40,937 nt of DNA, taken from contig JAFUQS010000093.1 of assembly GCA_017472225.1 (NCBI GenBank), positions 1 through 40,937 on the forward strand, given 5' to 3'. A program made the position numbers and the translations under genes. Positions 26,765 through 36,194 of this stretch are shown one piece after another; within the stretch, counting starts at the first letter, position 1, and each line of letters starts with the position of its first letter. The notes beneath the pieces were generated by a model that was not told the origin of the DNA, made no database searches, and saw nothing but the letters and a program-made list of their open reading frames with translations. This DNA is from Clostridia bacterium (lineage in GTDB: Bacteria; Bacillota; Clostridia; Oscillospirales; Acutalibacteraceae).

Positions 26765-27300
26765 CAGGCATTACCTCCCTCAAAAATATATCTGTTGCCC
26801 ATTTTTTCACGGAGTATTCTTGAAAAGGTCTCATAATTGCCCTTTTTGACTTCGTGGGCACAGATTGAGCAGGGCAATGAGGCTTCGTCAATCAGAAGTG
26901 TGATTATGCCGTTTTTTTCGTGGGCAAAAACCAGCTCATCATAGAAATATTCACCCTTACTGAAGGGGGTGACATATTCTATTCTGTCTTCAAACAGAAC
27001 AATCTGCTTGTCTGTGTTCTGGAAGTTTACTCTCGTAATTTCCTTGAGAAAGCTGTTTTTTGTCACAATATAAACAGCCGCTGCACAAAGAATACCCAAA
27101 ACGGCAAGCATTGCAATGTATATGCCGTCAGCCTTCAATAAAATCATCAAAAGGCAGAGCACCAAATCAATTGACAAAATAACTGCATCAATTTTTAAAA
27201 CAGTACCTAATTTTAAAACACCGATTTTTTTCTGCCATACAGTCACACTTTCCTGCAGACTGTATAAATTTTCTTTATAAACTATTCCGTATGGTGTCAT
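26764..27300 (-). CDS. YcxB-like membrane protein, copy A
   Basis: This 178-residue protein has the same layout as its neighbour: an N-terminal amphipathic stretch, two membrane segments (about 34-85), then a soluble domain (VLFEDRIEYVTPFSKGEYFYDELVFAHEKNGIITLLID) matching the D-R-E-V pattern of copy B. Sequence identity is low but architecture and pairing suggest an old tandem duplication. The function is unknown. It lies 27 bases after gyrB and is coupled to copy B by overlap. Confidence 0.65.
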   Translation of the reverse strand: MTPYGIVYKENLYSLQESVTVWQKKIGVLKLGTVLKIDAVILSIDLVLCLLMILLKADGIYIAMLAVLGILCAAAVYIVTKNSFLKEITRVNFQNTDKQIVLFEDRIEYVTPFSKGEYFYDELVFAHEKNGIITLLIDEASLPCSICAHEVKKGNYETFSRILREKMGNRYIFEGGNA

Positions 27301-27327
27301 TTTATCAAGTCCTTAAAATACTAAAAC

Positions 27328-29355
<2,028 letters not shown>

Positions 29356-29400
29356 TTATATATCATCGGTTTTAACCAAAATTGATTTTAAATTCTGCAT

Positions 29401-29673
29401 TTATTTCTGTGTCTGATATCTCAGCTCTTCCGTTCGTTTAAGAAGGGTTGAGGTTGATATCTGTGAAAGGTAGACTATATTCTGACCGGATTTGTCATGG
29501 CAGACAATGAAGCTTTTCGGAAGCTCATTTGAAACTTCAACAACTCTGCCTTCCTTCTGGGCTTTTGAAAGGTAATCCCTTGTTTTTTTTGCAACAGTCG
29601 TATTATCAAGGTCGAATATACCTATTATTTCATCAAAGGTTATAACTGTGCTCTGACCTAAATGGAGGTACAT
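29401..29673 (-). CDS. remB: RemB/DUF370-like regulatory protein
   Basis: This 90-residue protein begins MYLHLGQSTVITFDEIIGIFDLDNT, the DUF370/Rem family start. In B. subtilis remB (yaaB) lies between recF and gyrB; the Rem family regulates matrix and osmotic genes by DNA binding. The same place here strongly supports the call. AAAGGAGAAAGTACA precedes ATG. It was probably adjacent to recF before the four-helix-bundle cassette came between them. Confidence 0.88.
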   Translation of the reverse strand: MYLHLGQSTVITFDEIIGIFDLDNTTVAKKTRDYLSKAQKEGRVVEVSNELPKSFIVCHDKSGQNIVYLSQISTSTLLKRTEELRYQTQK

Positions 29674-29704
29674 TGTACTTTCTCCTTTTTCGTTTATTTT
29701 TTGA

Positions 29705-29733
29705 GTAGTCAGTAGTCAGTAGGCAGTAGACAG
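29705..29733 (+). repeat. Left inverted heptamer array of the four-helix cassette
   Basis: Four GTAGTCA-type units. Its reverse complement matches 30114-30142 at 27 of 29 positions, so the two arrays form inverted repeats around the gene at 29709-30086. The gene's final codons and TGA stop lie in this array. Confidence 0.88.
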
Positions 29734-30086
29734 TTTTTTTCTTTATTGATAAGTGCATTTAATATTTTAGCTATTTCTTGACATAAAGAAAAAGATTTTT
29801 CTGCTTGTTTCTGAGTTAAATATTTTTGTCTTATACAAATGTATAACTGAGTTTCTATTTCTGCCCTTGAACTTCTTGCTACCGAAAGGAATTGTATATA
29901 CTCTTTTTTAGAATTTCTTTCATATCCTTCTGCTATATTCGATGGAATTGAAACAACAGCTCTTCTCATTTGATCTGAAAGCGCATAAATTTCTTCTTTT
30001 GGTAAAAATTTTACAAGGTTATATATCTCATCTACTAAATCCATTGATTTCTGCCAGACAATCAAATCTCTGTAACCGTTATTCAT
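29709..30086 (-). CDS. Four-helix-bundle protein (23S rRNA IVS / bAvd-like)
   Basis: This protein of about 125 residues belongs to the S23/four-helix-bundle family: YRDLIVWQKSMDLVDEIYNL, LSDQMRRAVVSIPSNIAEGYER and IQFLSVARSSRAEIETQLYI are its three diagnostic blocks. Members are encoded in 23S rRNA intervening sequences and resemble the Avd protein of diversity-generating retroelements; their role is unclear and probably involves nucleic-acid binding. The ATG at 30084-30086 is preferred because GGGTGA lies 8 bases upstream; a GTG four codons earlier belongs to that site. The C-terminal CLLPTDY is encoded by the flanking repeat. It is visibly more A+T-rich than neighbours and interrupts recF-remB. 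Both points suggest acquisition. Confidence 0.88.
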   Translation of the reverse strand: MNNGYRDLIVWQKSMDLVDEIYNLVKFLPKEEIYALSDQMRRAVVSIPSNIAEGYERNSKKEYIQFLSVARSSRAEIETQLYICIRQKYLTQKQAEKSFSLCQEIAKILNALINKEKNCLLPTDY

Positions 30087-30112
30087 TATCAAAATCACCC
30101 ATTTATCAAATT

Positions 30113-30145
30113 CCTGACTACTGTCTACTGACTACTGACTACTAA
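30113..30145 (+). repeat. Right inverted heptamer array of the four-helix cassette
   Basis: CTGACTA/CTGTCTA units. The array is identical over 33 bases to 248-280. It ends exactly at the recF stop codon (TGA at 30146-30148). Confidence 0.88.
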
Positions 30146-31237
30146 TCACAAGCAGGCGCCGTTTTTAACCTGAAAGCTTTTGCCGAATTTCAGATTTTTA
30201 ACCGCAGTCGGGTCACAGCAGGTGATGAATACCTGCCAATCCTTTATATGATTAAGAATGTAGTTCTGTCTGCCTGTATCAAGCTCACTCATAACATCGT
30301 CAAGAAGTGCAACGGGCTGCTCGTCTGAAAAGTTTTTGATAACTGCCGCCTCACCTAATTTTAAAGCAAGGGCTGCCGACCTTTGCTGACCCTGTGAGCC
30401 GTAGGTTCTTGCGGGTAAGGAGTCAATTTTTATGCTGAGGTCATCTCTGTGCGGTCCCACAGATGTAAAGCCTGTTATAAGGTCATTTTTTCGTGACTGA
30501 TAAAGCTGATTTTTCATGTTTTCATATAATTCCTGCTTATCGTCGCCGTAAACAACGGTCTGCTGATTATATGCAATTTTCAGCTTTTCTCTGTTTTGTG
30601 AAAGTCCGGAATAAATTTCATCGGTATAAAGGGAAAGCTTGTTTATATATCCGATTCTCTGGCGGATGATTTCCGATGCAAAAAAGGCAATTCTGTCCTC
30701 CCACACATCAAGAGTATCATATAATTCAGAATGAAACTGAATATCCTTGAGAAGAATATTTCTTTGTGCTATCGCCTTGTTATACTGCGAAAGAGTCACA
30801 CCGTATTTCGGTTTAAGCTGACTTATTGCAATATCAAGAAAGCGTCTTCTTTCATAAGGTCCGTCCTTAACAAGTGAAAGGTGGTCCGGAGAAAAAACAA
30901 CGGCAAGGAATTCACCCATAATCTGTGAAGCTCCCTTCATTTTAACGCCGTTAAGGATAAACCTTCTGCCCTCACCGATTTCAAGGGAAGCATTCTGCTG
31001 CCTGTCTGCGGCAAAAAAGTCCATATAAAGGTTAGCTTTATTTTTATTAAAGCCAATTAGCTCACTGTCCTTTGAGCTGCGGAAGGAACGGCAGCCTGTG
31101 AAAAGCCATATGCTTTCAAGAAGGTTGGTTTTTCCCTGTGCATTTTCGCCGTAAATAATGTTCACACCCTCGCAAGGATCCAGATAAACATATTCTATAT
31201 TGCGGAAATTTTTAACTTCAAGATGCTCAACATTCAT
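30146..31237 (-). CDS. recF: DNA replication and repair protein RecF
   Basis: This 363-residue ABC-type ATPase, an SMC relative, loads RecA at gaps with RecO and RecR. The Walker A is GENAQGKTNLLESIW (about 30-44), the signature SQGQQRSAALALKLGEA, and Walker B PVALLDDVMSELD. It is followed at once by the cassette array. The upstream gene is yaaA, 15 bases away. The length and C-terminus look complete. Confidence 0.96.
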   Translation of the reverse strand: MNVEHLEVKNFRNIEYVYLDPCEGVNIIYGENAQGKTNLLESIWLFTGCRSFRSSKDSELIGFNKNKANLYMDFFAADRQQNASLEIGEGRRFILNGVKMKGASQIMGEFLAVVFSPDHLSLVKDGPYERRRFLDIAISQLKPKYGVTLSQYNKAIAQRNILLKDIQFHSELYDTLDVWEDRIAFFASEIIRQRIGYINKLSLYTDEIYSGLSQNREKLKIAYNQQTVVYGDDKQELYENMKNQLYQSRKNDLITGFTSVGPHRDDLSIKIDSLPARTYGSQGQQRSAALALKLGEAAVIKNFSDEQPVALLDDVMSELDTGRQNYILNHIKDWQVFITCCDPTAVKNLKFGKSFQVKNGACL

Positions 31238-31252
31238 TTTTTTCTCCAGAAA

Positions 31253-31507
31253 TTATTTTTGAATTTTATAAACTACTCTTTCAAATTCAAACTCATCGCC
31301 CTCATGAAGCTTTCTGCCTCTTGCAGTGCAAACCTCACCGTTGACCTTTACAAGCTCATCCTGAATAACCCATTTTGCCTGTCCGCCCGTTCCGACGGCA
31401 GAGGCATATTTCAATGCATTGTCAAGACGGATATTTTCAGTTGTTATTACAACGGGTACTGTTTTTTTCGGTTTTGGAGCTTGTTTAACCGTAACTTTGA
31501 TTTTCAT
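31253..31507 (-). CDS. yaaA: YaaA-type S4-domain RNA-binding protein
   Basis: This 84-residue protein ends in an S4-like RNA-binding fold (IRLDNALKYASAVGTGGQAKWVIQDELVKVNGEVCTARGRKLHEGDEFEF). It matches the small S4 protein conserved between dnaN and recF in Firmicutes. A basic N-terminal extension of about 25 residues (VKQAPKPKKTVPVVITTENI) is unusual. The exact RNA target is not established. Confidence 0.85.
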   Translation of the reverse strand: MKIKVTVKQAPKPKKTVPVVITTENIRLDNALKYASAVGTGGQAKWVIQDELVKVNGEVCTARGRKLHEGDEFEFERVVYKIQK

Positions 31508-31550
31508 AATATCATCTCTTATAAAAAGTAATAATAATTAAAGCTCTGCG

Positions 31551-31658
31551 GATACTTGATTTTTTTACAAAGTATCGCCTTTGATGCGAGCAATATCAGA
31601 AAAATTTTTTTCATTGCACTCGCCGTGCAGGCATTACTTTTTTTGTAAAAAAAGTAAT
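31551..31658. other. Hairpin-rich spacer between dnaN and yaaA
   Basis: Three stems: GATACTT/AAGTATC (31551-31576), TGCAC/GTGCA (31615-31629) and a perfect 12-bp ATTACTTTTTTT/AAAAAAAGTAAT (31633-31658) with a 2-base loop. The tail TACTTT..AAAAG.AA.CAAAAAA.CTTT resembles the end of the element at 7378-7498. No gene is visible in the 170-base spacer. Confidence 0.5.
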
Positions 31659-31677
31659 CAAAAAAACTTTTATTTTT

Positions 31678-32781
31678 TTATATTCTTACTGGCAATACAA
31701 GGAAGAAAAAGCTGTCTCCCTCAAGCGGTGCAAAGGTAATCGGCTGATTAGAGCTTGACATCTCAATTTTAATTTCATCAACATCACAAGCCTTGAGACA
31801 GTCAAGAACAAATCTGTTGTTAAATCCGATTTCAATGTTCTTGCCTTCAATGTCTGCTGCCATCTTGTCATTTGCAGTACCGATTGCAGTGACGGAAGAA
31901 AACTTCATAATTCCGTTTTCAACCACACAGCGGACAGGGCTTGACTTATCCGTAATGATAAGTGAGGTTCTTTCAATACATTCGATAATGCTTCTTGTGG
32001 GAACAATGATTCTTGTGCCGTAGGTCAGAGGAATTGCAGATTTGTAATTAAGGAAATTACCTTCAAGAAGACGGGATACGATTTCATATTCATCAATTTT
32101 GAAAATGATGTGTCTGTCACCGACTCTGATTTCAATGTTATTTTCATCATCACCTGAAAGCTTGGTGATTTCATTCAGCGTTTTTGCCGGAACAACAAAT
32201 TGCAATTCACCGTTTTCCTCAGCGTTATATTCAACATCCTCACGTCTGACGGCAAGTCTTGCACCGTCAACGGCAACAAGAACGATTTTTCCCTGTGTAA
32301 CCTCAAACTTGACACCGGTATGAACGGGATTTCTTTCACCTGTTGAAACAGAGAAAATAGTCTTTTTAATCATATCCTTCAGAATTGCCTGTTTAACAGT
32401 TACGGGTGAAAACTTGCCAAGTGAAGGAAGCTCCGGATATTCATCGGCAGAGGTACCGATAATTGAATACTCTGTTTCACCGCTTTTGATTTTGCAGATG
32501 TTTCTGTCGTCACATTCGATTGAAACAACATCTTCAGGTACCATTCTTAAAATGTCGCAAAGATTTTTTGCATTGAGCACAACTCTGCCCTGCTCATAAA
32601 CCTCACTTGTGATGGAAACAACGGAACCTACCTCAAGGTCGTAGCCTGTGAGCTTTATCTTTCCGTCACCGGCTTCAATGAGAATACCCTCAAGTGCAGG
32701 TATGGTTGATTTATTGGAAACAGTTCTTTGAATGTTCATGCAGATTTTTGATATTTCTGCGCTGTCGCAAATGATTTTCAT
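31678..32781 (-). CDS. dnaN: DNA polymerase III beta sliding clamp
   Basis: This 367-residue ring-forming clamp tethers polymerase III to DNA. It begins MKIICDSAEISKICMNIQRTVSNKSTIPALEGILIEA and ends in SSSNQPITFAP...FLVLPVRI, the conserved hydrophobic pocket and C-terminus. The start at 32781 has CGGAGG at good spacing; the frame is open 7 codons further. The leader of this gene coincides with the predicted origin unwinding region. Confidence 0.97.
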   Translation of the reverse strand: MKIICDSAEISKICMNIQRTVSNKSTIPALEGILIEAGDGKIKLTGYDLEVGSVVSITSEVYEQGRVVLNAKNLCDILRMVPEDVVSIECDDRNICKIKSGETEYSIIGTSADEYPELPSLGKFSPVTVKQAILKDMIKKTIFSVSTGERNPVHTGVKFEVTQGKIVLVAVDGARLAVRREDVEYNAEENGELQFVVPAKTLNEITKLSGDDENNIEIRVGDRHIIFKIDEYEIVSRLLEGNFLNYKSAIPLTYGTRIIVPTRSIIECIERTSLIITDKSSPVRCVVENGIMKFSSVTAIGTANDKMAADIEGKNIEIGFNNRFVLDCLKACDVDEIKIEMSSSNQPITFAPLEGDSFFFLVLPVRI

Positions 32782-32802
32782 AAAAAACCTCCGTTTTGTC
32801 AC

Positions 32803-33017
32803 GATTAAATAAATTATAATAATAGTAGTAGTAGTAGGTGGTGTTGAAACTGCGGAAAAGGGTGAAAAAGTGAGATTTCAAGGGAATTTCAGCCACTTTT
32901 TTTGTGTTAAAACTTTTGTTGAATTTTCTGAGTATTCAACACCGCATTTTTTTTATTGTTGAAAAAGTTAAAAACTTTGTGTGGAATGTTGAATAAAGTG
33001 TTGAAAAATATCGCTTG
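32803..33017. other. oriC: Predicted replication origin oriC (dnaA-dnaN spacer)
   Basis: TAA-TAA followed by five TAG units (32817-32837, plus strand) is a DnaA-trio. It is flanked by an A+T-rich stretch toward dnaN and by GGTGG then TGTTGAA toward dnaA. Five TGTTGAA (32842, 32917, 32957, 32987, 32999) and one TTCAACA (32935) occur in 165 bases. The order box, GC block, trio, A+T-rich DNA, in the dnaA-to-dnaN direction, is that of the B. subtilis unwinding region. No canonical TTATCCACA is present. Confidence 0.8.
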
Positions 33018-34313
33018 TTATTGGTCGTTTATGTTCTTGATAATTTCTTCAACGGTGTTCTTCAGGGCGATATCCTTTTCAAGCTTTATTTTGATTTCCT
33101 TGAGTGCATAAATAATGGTTGAATGGTGCTTGTTACCGAACTCGTTGCCGATGGCCTTGAGTGAAAGTCCCGTAACCTGGTCAACAACATAAATTGCAAC
33201 CTGTCTTGCAAGGGAAATGTTTGAATTTCTTTTGTCTGAACGGATATCAGCCGGAGTCACATCAAAGGTACGGGAAACCTCATTGATGATATTTTCAACC
33301 GTAACGGGTAAGGGCTGATTATCATTGATAATGTCGCTTATTGCTTTTTTTGCAACTGCAACAGTCGGCTTTGTTGTTTCCACATCCTCATATGCCTTGA
33401 TTTTTTTAACGATACCCTCAAGCTGACGGATATTCTTTTTGATGTTTTCGGCAATGAATTTGATTACTTCATCGTTGAGTTCAAGATTGAGGTCCTCAGC
33501 CTTCTTTTTAACAATAGCCATTCTTGTTTCAAGTGTAGGCGGCTGAATGTCAGCAATGAGACCCATTTCAAAGCGGGTACGGAGCCTTTCCTCAAGAATC
33601 ATCATTTCCTTCGGCGGACGGTCTGAGGTGAGAACAATCTGGCTGCCGTTTGAGTTAAGGGCATTAAAGGTATGGAAAAATTCCTCCTGAGTTGTTTCAC
33701 CCTTTGCAATAAACTGAATGTCGTCAACAAGAAGAACATCACAGTTTCTGTATTTTTCATGAAAATCATGGGTATTATGATTTCCGATGTAATAAACAAG
33801 CTCATTTGTGAAATGCTCACCGCTTGTGTAAATGATGTTTGCATTGGGATTATGGGACTTGATTTCATTCATAATTGCAGTGAGAAGATGAGTTTTGCCG
33901 AGACCTGAATGTCCGTAAATAAAAAGGGGATTATATGCCTTGCCCGGCTTTGTTGCAACATTGAAGGCAGCAGCATGGGCAAATTTATTTGACGGGCCGA
34001 TAATGAAATTATCGAAGGTGTAATCATATTCATTTGTGATGCTTTGTGAAACATTTTCCTTTATAAGCTCATTGGGAACAACATATTCAATTTCAACGGG
34101 AAAGCCCAGAACATTTTCAAAAGCAAGAGAAACAACATGAGAAAATTTGTCAATAATAATTTTCTTTTTGAAATCACTGATGGAAAGATATACTTTGTCA
34201 TTTTTGAAATCCACAAATTCAAGGGGACTGAGCCATACATTATAGGCAACTTCCGTAACACAGCCTTTAAGCTCATCCTGAACAAGCTCCCATATTTCGT
34301 TAAAAGAATCCAT
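33018..34313 (-). CDS. dnaA: Chromosomal replication initiator DnaA
   Basis: This 431-residue AAA+ initiator has domain I (1-75), a short linker, Walker A GHSGLGKT (134-141), Walker B DVLLVDDIQ (192-200) and the helix-turn-helix domain IV (about 335-431). The usual signature GGRDHTTV reads GNKHHSTI (393-400), so Asp433 of E. coli is His and Thr435 is Ser. The basic loop (KRNSNISLAR, 361-370) also differs at the Arg that enters the minor groove. A strong ribosome site, AAAGGAGG, precedes the ATG. Confidence 0.97.
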   Translation of the reverse strand: MDSFNEIWELVQDELKGCVTEVAYNVWLSPLEFVDFKNDKVYLSISDFKKKIIIDKFSHVVSLAFENVLGFPVEIEYVVPNELIKENVSQSITNEYDYTFDNFIIGPSNKFAHAAAFNVATKPGKAYNPLFIYGHSGLGKTHLLTAIMNEIKSHNPNANIIYTSGEHFTNELVYYIGNHNTHDFHEKYRNCDVLLVDDIQFIAKGETTQEEFFHTFNALNSNGSQIVLTSDRPPKEMMILEERLRTRFEMGLIADIQPPTLETRMAIVKKKAEDLNLELNDEVIKFIAENIKKNIRQLEGIVKKIKAYEDVETTKPTVAVAKKAISDIINDNQPLPVTVENIINEVSRTFDVTPADIRSDKRNSNISLARQVAIYVVDQVTGLSLKAIGNEFGNKHHSTIIYALKEIKIKLEKDIALKNTVEEIIKNINDQ

Positions 34314-34483
34314 AATTTACCTCCTTTGATTTTTGAATGTACAGTTTTAACTTCAGATTTTCCCTTAAAAAGGAAAAGGATATATACTTGATTTTTGTGC
34401 CTTTGTATAATAATATATAATATATATAACTTAAATAAATAAAAATATATATATCCATAAATAGGGATAATACTACACCTTTC

Positions 34484-34512
34484 ATTGTAGCATATAATTT
34501 TTTTCCTTTCAA
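34484..34512 (-). promoter_or_regulatory. dnaA promoter
   Basis: On the minus strand TTGAAA (34507-34512), a 17-base spacer and TACAAT (34484-34489). It predicts a leader of about 165 bases that is very A+T-rich, with alternating AT runs around 34410-34455. Confidence 0.75.
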
Positions 34513-34575
34513 GTGTTTTGATAAATAAAATAAAGGAAAATGGAGCAAAGTCCTTATTTTTGGTCTCAAACAAGG

Positions 34576-34603
34576 TTGATTTTTAAATTTTATCCAATAT
34601 AAT
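34576..34603 (+). promoter_or_regulatory. ogg-nth promoter
   Basis: TTGATT (34576-34581), a 16-base spacer and perfect TATAAT (34598-34603), divergent from the dnaA promoter. Confidence 0.65.
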
Positions 34604-34623
34604 GGTTTAACACTTAAAAATAA

Positions 34624-34646
34624 AAAAGGCAGAAAACAGCCTTTTT
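34624..34646 (+). terminator. Terminator-like hairpin in ogg leader
   Basis: AAAAGGC pairs with GCCTTTT around an AGAAAACA loop, followed by T's, between the predicted start of transcription and the ogg ribosome site. It might be a leader attenuator or stop antisense/dnaA-divergent transcripts. Confidence 0.4.
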
Positions 34647-34669
34647 GACAAAAAAAGAGGATGATAAAA

Positions 34670-35497
34670 ATGAAGCATATCATAAAAAACAAGGATATAA
34701 TTTTAAGTGATATAAGCTGCCTTGATGTTGAATTATGTCTTTTCTGCGGTCAGGCATTCCGTTGGCAGAAAAAAGAAAACGGAGCTTTTCACGGAGTTGT
34801 GAAGGGCAGGGCAGTTGATATAATTCAGAAAGAAAATGAAATTATTTTTCTTAACACAAGTGAAAAGGATTTTCTTGATATATGGCTTCCGTATTTTGAC
34901 CTTGAAAGAAATTATGAAGAAATCTGCAAAAAAATAAGTGAGGATAAATATATAAACGAGGCAGCAAAGGAATATTACGGAATAAGAATTCTCAGACAGG
35001 ACAGTTGGGAGGCTCTTTGCTCCTTCATCATTTCTCAGAACAACAATATTCCGAGAATTTCCGGAATTATAGGAAGACTTTGTGAAGCCTTCGGTGACAG
35101 AATAGGTGAAAATGATTATTCCTTCCCGACCTATGAAAAAATGAAAGACCTCACTGTTGAAGACCTTGCACCCTTAAGAGCCGGCTTCAGAAGTAAATAT
35201 ATCATTGATGCGGTGCAGAAGCTTAACAGTGGCGAAATTTCACTTAATGAAATTGAAAAAATGCCCATTGAAAAAGCAAGAGAAGAGCTTATGAAAATCA
35301 AGGGAGTCGGTGCAAAGGTTGCTGAATGTACGCTTCTTTACGGCTTTGGAAGAATTGAGGCATTTCCCGTTGATGTGTGGGTGAAAAGAATAATGGCAGA
35401 ATTATATGAGGATGGTCTTCCCGAATGTACAAAAGGAAATGAAGGAATTGCTCAGCAATATCTTTTTCATTGGAGAAGAAACAAAGAAAATAAATAA
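34670..35497 (+). CDS. ogg: 8-oxoguanine DNA glycosylase/AP lyase
   Basis: This 275-residue HhH-GPD glycosylase removes 8-oxoguanine opposite C. The OGG N-terminal domain (FCGQAFRWQKKENGAFHGVVKGRAV) precedes the catalytic domain. The hairpin-GPD segment LMKIKGVGAKVAECTLLYGFGRIEAFPVDVWVKRIM carries the catalytic Lys216 and Asp235. The start at 34670 is preferred over 34661 because GAGG (34657-34660) lies 9 bases before it. It is 16 bases upstream of nth, a base-excision repair pair divergent from dnaA. Confidence 0.92.
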   Translation: MKHIIKNKDIILSDISCLDVELCLFCGQAFRWQKKENGAFHGVVKGRAVDIIQKENEIIFLNTSEKDFLDIWLPYFDLERNYEEICKKISEDKYINEAAKEYYGIRILRQDSWEALCSFIISQNNNIPRISGIIGRLCEAFGDRIGENDYSFPTYEKMKDLTVEDLAPLRAGFRSKYIIDAVQKLNSGEISLNEIEKMPIEKAREELMKIKGVGAKVAECTLLYGFGRIEAFPVDVWVKRIMAELYEDGLPECTKGNEGIAQQYLFHWRRNKENK

Positions 35498-35513
35498 AAA
35501 GGAATGAAGAAAA

Positions 35514-36140
35514 ATGACAAAAAAGCAACGGGCTGCTTTATGTGTTGAAGCCCTTGAAAAAGAATATCCCGATGCCCTTTGTTCCCTTGTGGCGTCAAAC
35601 CCTCTTGAGCTTCTTATAGCAACAAGGCTTTCGGCTCAGTGTACCGATGCAAGGGTCAACCTTGTAACACCGGCTCTTTTCAAAAAGTATCCCACCCTTG
35701 AGGACTATTGCAACGCAGAAATTGAAGACATTGAAAAAATAATTCATTCCTGTGGCTTTTACAGAGCCAAGGCGAAGGATATCAAGGGCATTGCTCTGAT
35801 GATAAGAGACGAATTTGACGGTAAAGTACCCGATTCAATTGAAAAGCTGACAACACTTCCCGGTGTGGGAAGAAAAACTGCAAATCTGATTATGGGCGAT
35901 GTCTACGGTCAGCCTGCAGTTGTGGCGGATACTCACCTTATAAGAATAACAAATCTTTTGGGTCTGGTTGCAACAAAGGACCCTAAAAAGGTTGAAACGG
36001 AGCTGAAAAAAATTCTTCAGCCGGAAAAAAGTAATGATTTCTGTCACCGTGCAGTTCTTCACGGCAGAGCAGTTTGTGTGGCAAGAAGACCGAAGTGTGA
36101 GCTTTGCTGCATGGCAGAATGGTGCAAAGGGAAGAAGTAG
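35514..36140 (+). CDS. nth: Endonuclease III
   Basis: This 208-residue glycosylase/AP lyase acts on oxidised pyrimidines. LTTLPGVGRKTANLIMG contains the catalytic Lys121; VVADTHLIRITNLLGL has Asp139. The iron-sulfur loop C188-X6-C195-X2-C198-X5-C204 has the exact Nth spacing for [4Fe-4S]. AAAGGAATGAAGAAAA precedes ATG. The TAG stop is the first unit of a heptamer array, as with queH. Confidence 0.96.
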   Translation: MTKKQRAALCVEALEKEYPDALCSLVASNPLELLIATRLSAQCTDARVNLVTPALFKKYPTLEDYCNAEIEDIEKIIHSCGFYRAKAKDIKGIALMIRDEFDGKVPDSIEKLTTLPGVGRKTANLIMGDVYGQPAVVADTHLIRITNLLGLVATKDPKKVETELKKILQPEKSNDFCHRAVLHGRAVCVARRPKCELCCMAEWCKGKK

Positions 36141-36194
36141 GCAGGAATCAGTAGTCAGTAGTCAGGAGACAGTAGGCAGTAGTCAGTAGTTAGG
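36136..36194 (+). repeat. 7-base tandem array starting at nth stop
   Basis: About eight GTAGTCA, GTAGGCA, GGAGACA and similar units, starting at the nth TAG stop codon and running into LR copy 3. Confidence 0.85.

Noticed and set aside
29705-30145. Diversity-generating retroelement
   Set aside because: The four-helix protein resembles Avd, but no reverse transcriptase, template repeat or variable repeat is present.
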